NCBI GenBank assembly: GCA_017414725.1 | Contig: JAFQKZ010000012.1 | Span: 1 to 7,409, forward strand | DNA: 7,409 nt | Direction of reading: 5' to 3' | DNA from: Clostridia bacterium | GTDB lineage: Bacteria; Bacillota; Clostridia; Oscillospirales; Acutalibacteraceae | In this document: piece by piece, positions 5,851 through 7,409 of the stretch | How positions within the stretch are numbered: the stretch's first letter is position 1 | Layout: each line of letters begins with the position of its first letter | Translations under genes and position numbers: made by a program | Notes under the pieces: model-generated | What the model was told of the DNA's origin: nothing | Databases searched by the model: none | What the model saw: the letters and a program-made list of their open reading frames with translations, nothing else

Positions 5851-6688
5851 GATTAAAATGTTTGTTATGATTTGCTATTAAGTGTTCCATTAGTAGATTA
5901 GTGTCCTCAAATAAATTTACGCCAAGCCTCTTCAATGTCTCCTTCATCCTTATTCTATAACAGATTCCATTAGTCAATTCGGGTTGCAGTTTAGCTATGA
6001 TTTCTCTGGCGTCTGGCCAAAAACTATCTTTAATGGTCGTAATATATTCAGTTAAATTTAAATTTCTAAGCGAAACAGGATATTTACTCTCCGAGTGTTC
6101 AATAACAACTAAACCACAAGGCAACACGTACCATACCGTAGAATTTCTAATAGGTTTATATGCTACAAAGCTGTGTGAGAGATTGGTTGGAGAAGTAGTT
6201 AAGCTTACAATTTTACAGTCTATATTTGAATTTCTTAAAAGATTGTAAAAATATCCGGCAATCACGCAACAAATCCCGACGTTTCCCTCTAGCACTTCCT
6301 GATAATAATGTGAATCTATTTCAGAGCGTTTAAACGGGTTTTTTAACATATAGTCGTTAACAGTATTAAGATCTTTAAAATAGTATTGATTAGAAATCCA
6401 TTCTGCTAGACATGGAGAACAACCCTTTTTTAAGAATACAAATCTACTTATGCTTTTAAGAGTATTAACCATTAATTTTTCATGTCCATAACTTTTGGAT
6501 TTGCTGTAAATAAAATCTTCAACTATTTGTAATTCGTTAAAAACTTGGGTTTCTGTCGGATTTTTAGGTAATTCCAAAGCATACGGAACACCTTTTTCGT
6601 TATATTTGACAGCACGTGGACTCCCCCCTACGCAAGACATTAACATGATGGTAGAAGTGATTGCTAGAATTTTATTGAGTTTTTTCAT
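5843..6688 (-). CDS. Putative lipoprotein with a possible transglutaminase-like domain
   Basis: The protein has 281 residues and starts at ATG 6688, with AAGGAAGAG about 10 bases upstream on the minus strand. Residues 1-18 form a lipoprotein signal peptide (K-K at 2-3, hydrophobic core, lipobox L-M-S-C), so C19 would be lipidated and the protein surface-anchored. Residues 135-190 resemble a transglutaminase/cysteine-protease core: G-N-V-G-I-C-C (135-141) could supply the nucleophile, L-S-H-S-F-V-A-Y (170-177) the His, and V-W-Y-V-L-P (185-190) the strand where the third residue normally sits. That place holds Pro190, not Asp, so activity is doubtful. Eight cysteines in all include a C-S-P-C pair (90-93), suggesting extracytoplasmic disulfides. 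I do not recognise a named family. It has its own promoter with a palindrome and no visible partner gene; it is probably a lineage-specific accessory gene. The domain call is weak; the ORF and lipobox are solid. Confidence 0.75.
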   Translation of the reverse strand: MKKLNKILAITSTIMLMSCVGGSPRAVKYNEKGVPYALELPKNPTETQVFNELQIVEDFIYSKSKSYGHEKLMVNTLKSISRFVFLKKGCSPCLAEWISNQYYFKDLNTVNDYMLKNPFKRSEIDSHYYQEVLEGNVGICCVIAGYFYNLLRNSNIDCKIVSLTTSPTNLSHSFVAYKPIRNSTVWYVLPCGLVVIEHSESKYPVSLRNLNLTEYITTIKDSFWPDAREIIAKLQPELTNGICYRIRMKETLKRLGVNLFEDTNLLMEHLIANHNKHFNLK

Positions 6689-6722
6689 GAAATAAAACTC
6701 TTCCTTTCTTTAATAAAAAATA

Positions 6723-6754
6723 TTACAGATTATATTCGCTTTTATAATCTGTAA
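6723..6754. promoter_or_regulatory. Perfect 12-bp inverted repeat over the lipoprotein transcription start (candidate operator)
   Basis: TTACAGATTATA (6723-6734) and its exact reverse complement TATAATCTGTAA (6743-6754) are separated by 8 bases. Arm centres are 20 bp apart, about two helical turns. The repeat begins 3 bp after the -10 hexamer of the minus-strand promoter and covers the predicted start near 6751, a typical repressor position. In RNA the same sequence would make a 5'-terminal stem-loop, so a transcript-stabilising or attenuating role is the alternative. No regulator gene is adjacent. Confidence 0.6.
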
Positions 6755-6757
6755 ATA

Positions 6758-6786
6758 ATTTTAGAATAATATTTTAAAGTTGTCAA
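6758..6786 (-). promoter_or_regulatory. Sigma-A-type promoter of the lipoprotein gene
   Basis: On the minus strand, a perfect TTGACA (complement of 6781-6786) is followed by 17 bp and TAAAAT (complement of 6758-6763), one mismatch from consensus. It points at the lipoprotein gene, whose ATG is about 60 bases downstream of the expected start, after the inverted repeat. Confidence 0.8.
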
Positions 6787-6821
6787 GTGGGGGGTGAAGA
6801 TTTTTTGATAACAGAGAAAAC

Positions 6822-7016
6822 ATGTTCAACTTCAGCTCGAACAGAAGATTTTGTTTTATCATTTCTTTATCTTATCCTTTCCTTTTCTGTTTTTCTATTC
6901 CCTCTGTGCGCGGTATTGCCTTAGATGATAGAGCATATTTAGAACCAGCGGACTATGAATCAAAAGCAATATATAAATGTACTTACTGTGAGGGAGGAAT
7001 AAATTTTGAAAGATGA
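6822..7016 (+). CDS. Uncertain small ORF with a C-terminal CxxC
   Basis: The frame encodes up to 64 residues from ATG 6822. The first 28 residues are hydrophobic (I-I-S-L-S-Y-P-F-L-F and similar) but are read from a pyrimidine-rich tract that gives hydrophobic residues in any frame. No ribosome binding site precedes the ATG. The more protein-like part is residues 35-64, D-D-R-A-Y-L-E-P-A-D-Y-E then K-C-T-Y-C-E-G-G, reminiscent of short zinc-ribbon proteins in phages and mobile elements, though I cannot name a family. A competing frame from TTG 6805 (to 6924, 39 codons) has a better ribosome binding site (GGGGGGTGA, 6789-6797) and a single hydrophobic segment. The 3' end overlaps the next ORF by 11 bases. 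The true start, or whether this is a decayed gene, is unresolved. Confidence 0.35.
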   Translation: MFNFSSNRRFCFIISLSYPFLFCFSIPSVRGIALDDRAYLEPADYESKAIYKCTYCEGGINFER

Positions 7017-7152
7017 CAAAAATAAGGAATTTATAAGTAGCTTATCAAACGAAGATAAAGCTGCTTTTTTTAGGTGCTTAAAATGTGATAATAATCTCAC
7101 AGCTCTTTACAATTACACGTTATACGTATATAATAATGAAGTGTATTTGTAA
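7006..7152 (+). CDS. Small hypothetical protein with a CxxC motif, translationally coupled
   Basis: The ORF encodes 48 residues from TTG 7006 with a good AGGGAGGA site (6991-6998) about 8 bases upstream, which is the main reason to accept it. It begins inside the last codons of the upstream ORF (11-base overlap), typical of translational coupling. The protein has a charged N-terminal half (K-D-D-K-N-K-E-F-I) and then F-F-R-C-L-K-C-D-N-N (21-30), with C24 and C27 as a possible half of a metal site. It ends in a Tyr-rich tail of alternating hydrophobic residues. I do not recognise it. The stop at 7150-7152 is only 15 bases before the AbiEi-like reading frame, so it may lead the same transcript. 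Confidence 0.5.
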   Translation: MKDDKNKEFISSLSNEDKAAFFRCLKCDNNLTALYNYTLYVYNNEVYL

Positions 7153-7153
7153 A

Positions 7154-7160
7154 AGAGGTG
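7154..7160 (+). promoter_or_regulatory. Ribosome binding site in front of an ATA codon
   Basis: AGAGGTG (7154-7160) sits 6 bases before ATA (7167-7169), exactly where the AbiEi-type protein should begin with Met-Asn-Tyr. An ancestral ATG mutated to ATA explains the arrangement best. GTG at 7158 is in frame but lies within the binding site itself. Confidence 0.55.
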
Positions 7161-7166
7161 ATTAAT

Positions 7167-7266
7167 ATAAATTACGAAAAAACTATACTATCTATGCTAC
7201 AAGAAAAAGACGGAATAATAACCTCATCAGACATAACAAAAGCAAAAATTCCCAGAATATATTTAA
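7167..7266 (+). pseudogene. Truncated AbiEi-type antitoxin gene (N-terminal winged-helix part)
   Basis: The frame reads I-N-Y-E-K-T-I-L-S-M-L-Q then D-G-I-I-T-S-S-D-I and I-P-R-I-Y-L. This is the familiar beginning of AbiEi family antitoxins, a short winged-helix domain where G-I-I-T and I-P-R-x-Y-L are characteristic. AbiEi normally autoregulates an operon with AbiEii, a nucleotidyltransferase-like toxin, in type IV toxin-antitoxin/abortive infection systems. Two lesions are visible: the expected initiator is ATA, and similarity stops after I-P-R-I-Y-L at 7265, where an insertion sequence seems to begin. Reading on gives eight unrelated residues and TGA at 7290-7292. About 33 residues of a protein that is usually around 200 remain. 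The rest of the gene and the toxin may lie beyond the insertion, outside the window. Confidence 0.7.
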
Positions 7267-7409
7267 GGCAAGACCGCACAAAAGAAGAATGAAAAGCAAA
7301 AGGATACAAGATAAAATAGAGACATGATAAAACAAATAACCTTAAGTGAGCTAAGCGATGAGCTAGCGCAGAGAAAAACAAAGAAAAAAGAATTTCTAAA
7401 TCGGATAGA
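7267..7409 (+). mobile_element. Left end of a probable IS5-group insertion sequence (partial)
   Basis: The left end is placed at 7267 for three reasons: AbiEi similarity breaks at this point, the bases just before it are TTAA (7263-7266), fitting the YTAR target of the IS5 group, and the element would begin GGCAAGACCGCACAAAAG, loosely like the GGAAGGTGCGAACAAG end of IS5 as I remember it. The transposase starts 57 bases inside. The right end is outside the window, so neither the terminal repeat nor the duplication can be confirmed. Confidence 0.55.
7324..7409 (+). CDS. IS5 family transposase, N-terminal fragment
   Basis: An ORF from ATG 7324 runs off the window, giving 28 residues. It reads L-S-E-L-S-D-E-L-A-Q-R-K-T-K-K-K-E-F-L, then N-R-I. 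Many IS5 group transposases begin this way, with a short acidic stretch, a Lys/Arg-Thr-Lys/Arg run and E-x-F-L before the I-P-W segment, which would lie just past the window edge. The catalytic DDE residues are not in view. An in-frame TAA upstream at 7312 makes this ATG the first usable start; no strong ribosome binding site precedes it, common for transposases. It is on the same strand as the interrupted antitoxin gene. Confidence 0.6.
   Translation, partial: MIKQITLSELSDELAQRKTKKKEFLNRI

Noticed and set aside
7172..7381. 69-codon minus-strand ORF
   Set aside because: It is a shadow of the AbiEi fragment and the IS end on the plus strand, with no binding site.
1..7409. CRISPR array or tandem repeat arrays
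   Set aside because: No regularly spaced repeats were seen on either strand.

Overview
The window looks like chromosome of an uncultured, low-GC, endospore-forming member of the Clostridia (Bacillota). The evidence is strong AT bias, AGGAGG-type ribosome binding sites, frequent TTG/GTG starts, and a forward block of sporulation genes (pdaB, a SipL-type SPOCS-LysM protein and spoIVA). No ribosomal RNA or taxonomic marker is present, so placement below class is not possible.

Layout. Positions 1-164 hold the 3' end of an MocR-type class I aminotransferase gene. A strong vegetative-type promoter then drives a small Cys-rich protein (295-537) whose N-terminus matches the double-glycine leader consensus. 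Positions 538-1634 are about 1.1 kb with no convincing gene. Two stretches there fold into long-range hairpin structures (813-981 and 1358-1516) and are candidate structured RNAs. Next come tRNA-Leu(UAA) and tRNA-Gln(CUG) on the minus strand, sharing a promoter.

Positions 2018-5850 hold the coherent core, a probable sporulation operon. PdaB is a spore polysaccharide deacetylase family protein. SipL is the LysM/SPOCS partner of SpoIVA. SpoIVA is the ATPase that builds the basement layer of the spore coat. Intergenic gaps are 31 and 34 bp, each containing a good ribosome binding site. Having the SpoIVA partner directly upstream of spoIVA is functionally coherent.

From 5843 to the end the window is accessory in character. 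A minus-strand lipoprotein with a possible transglutaminase-like fold converges on spoIVA with an 8-bp overlap. Its promoter is near consensus and carries a perfect 12-bp inverted repeat over the predicted transcription start. On the plus strand follow small CxxC-containing ORFs and then the N-terminal part of an AbiEi-type antitoxin gene. That gene has ATA where ATG is expected and is cut at a TTAA site by the left end of what appears to be an IS5-group insertion sequence, whose transposase gene runs off the window.

No CRISPR array, prophage structural gene or complete defence system is visible. The best candidates for undescribed biology are the double-glycine Cys-rich peptide, the two structured elements in the gene-free tract, and the palindrome-controlled lipoprotein.
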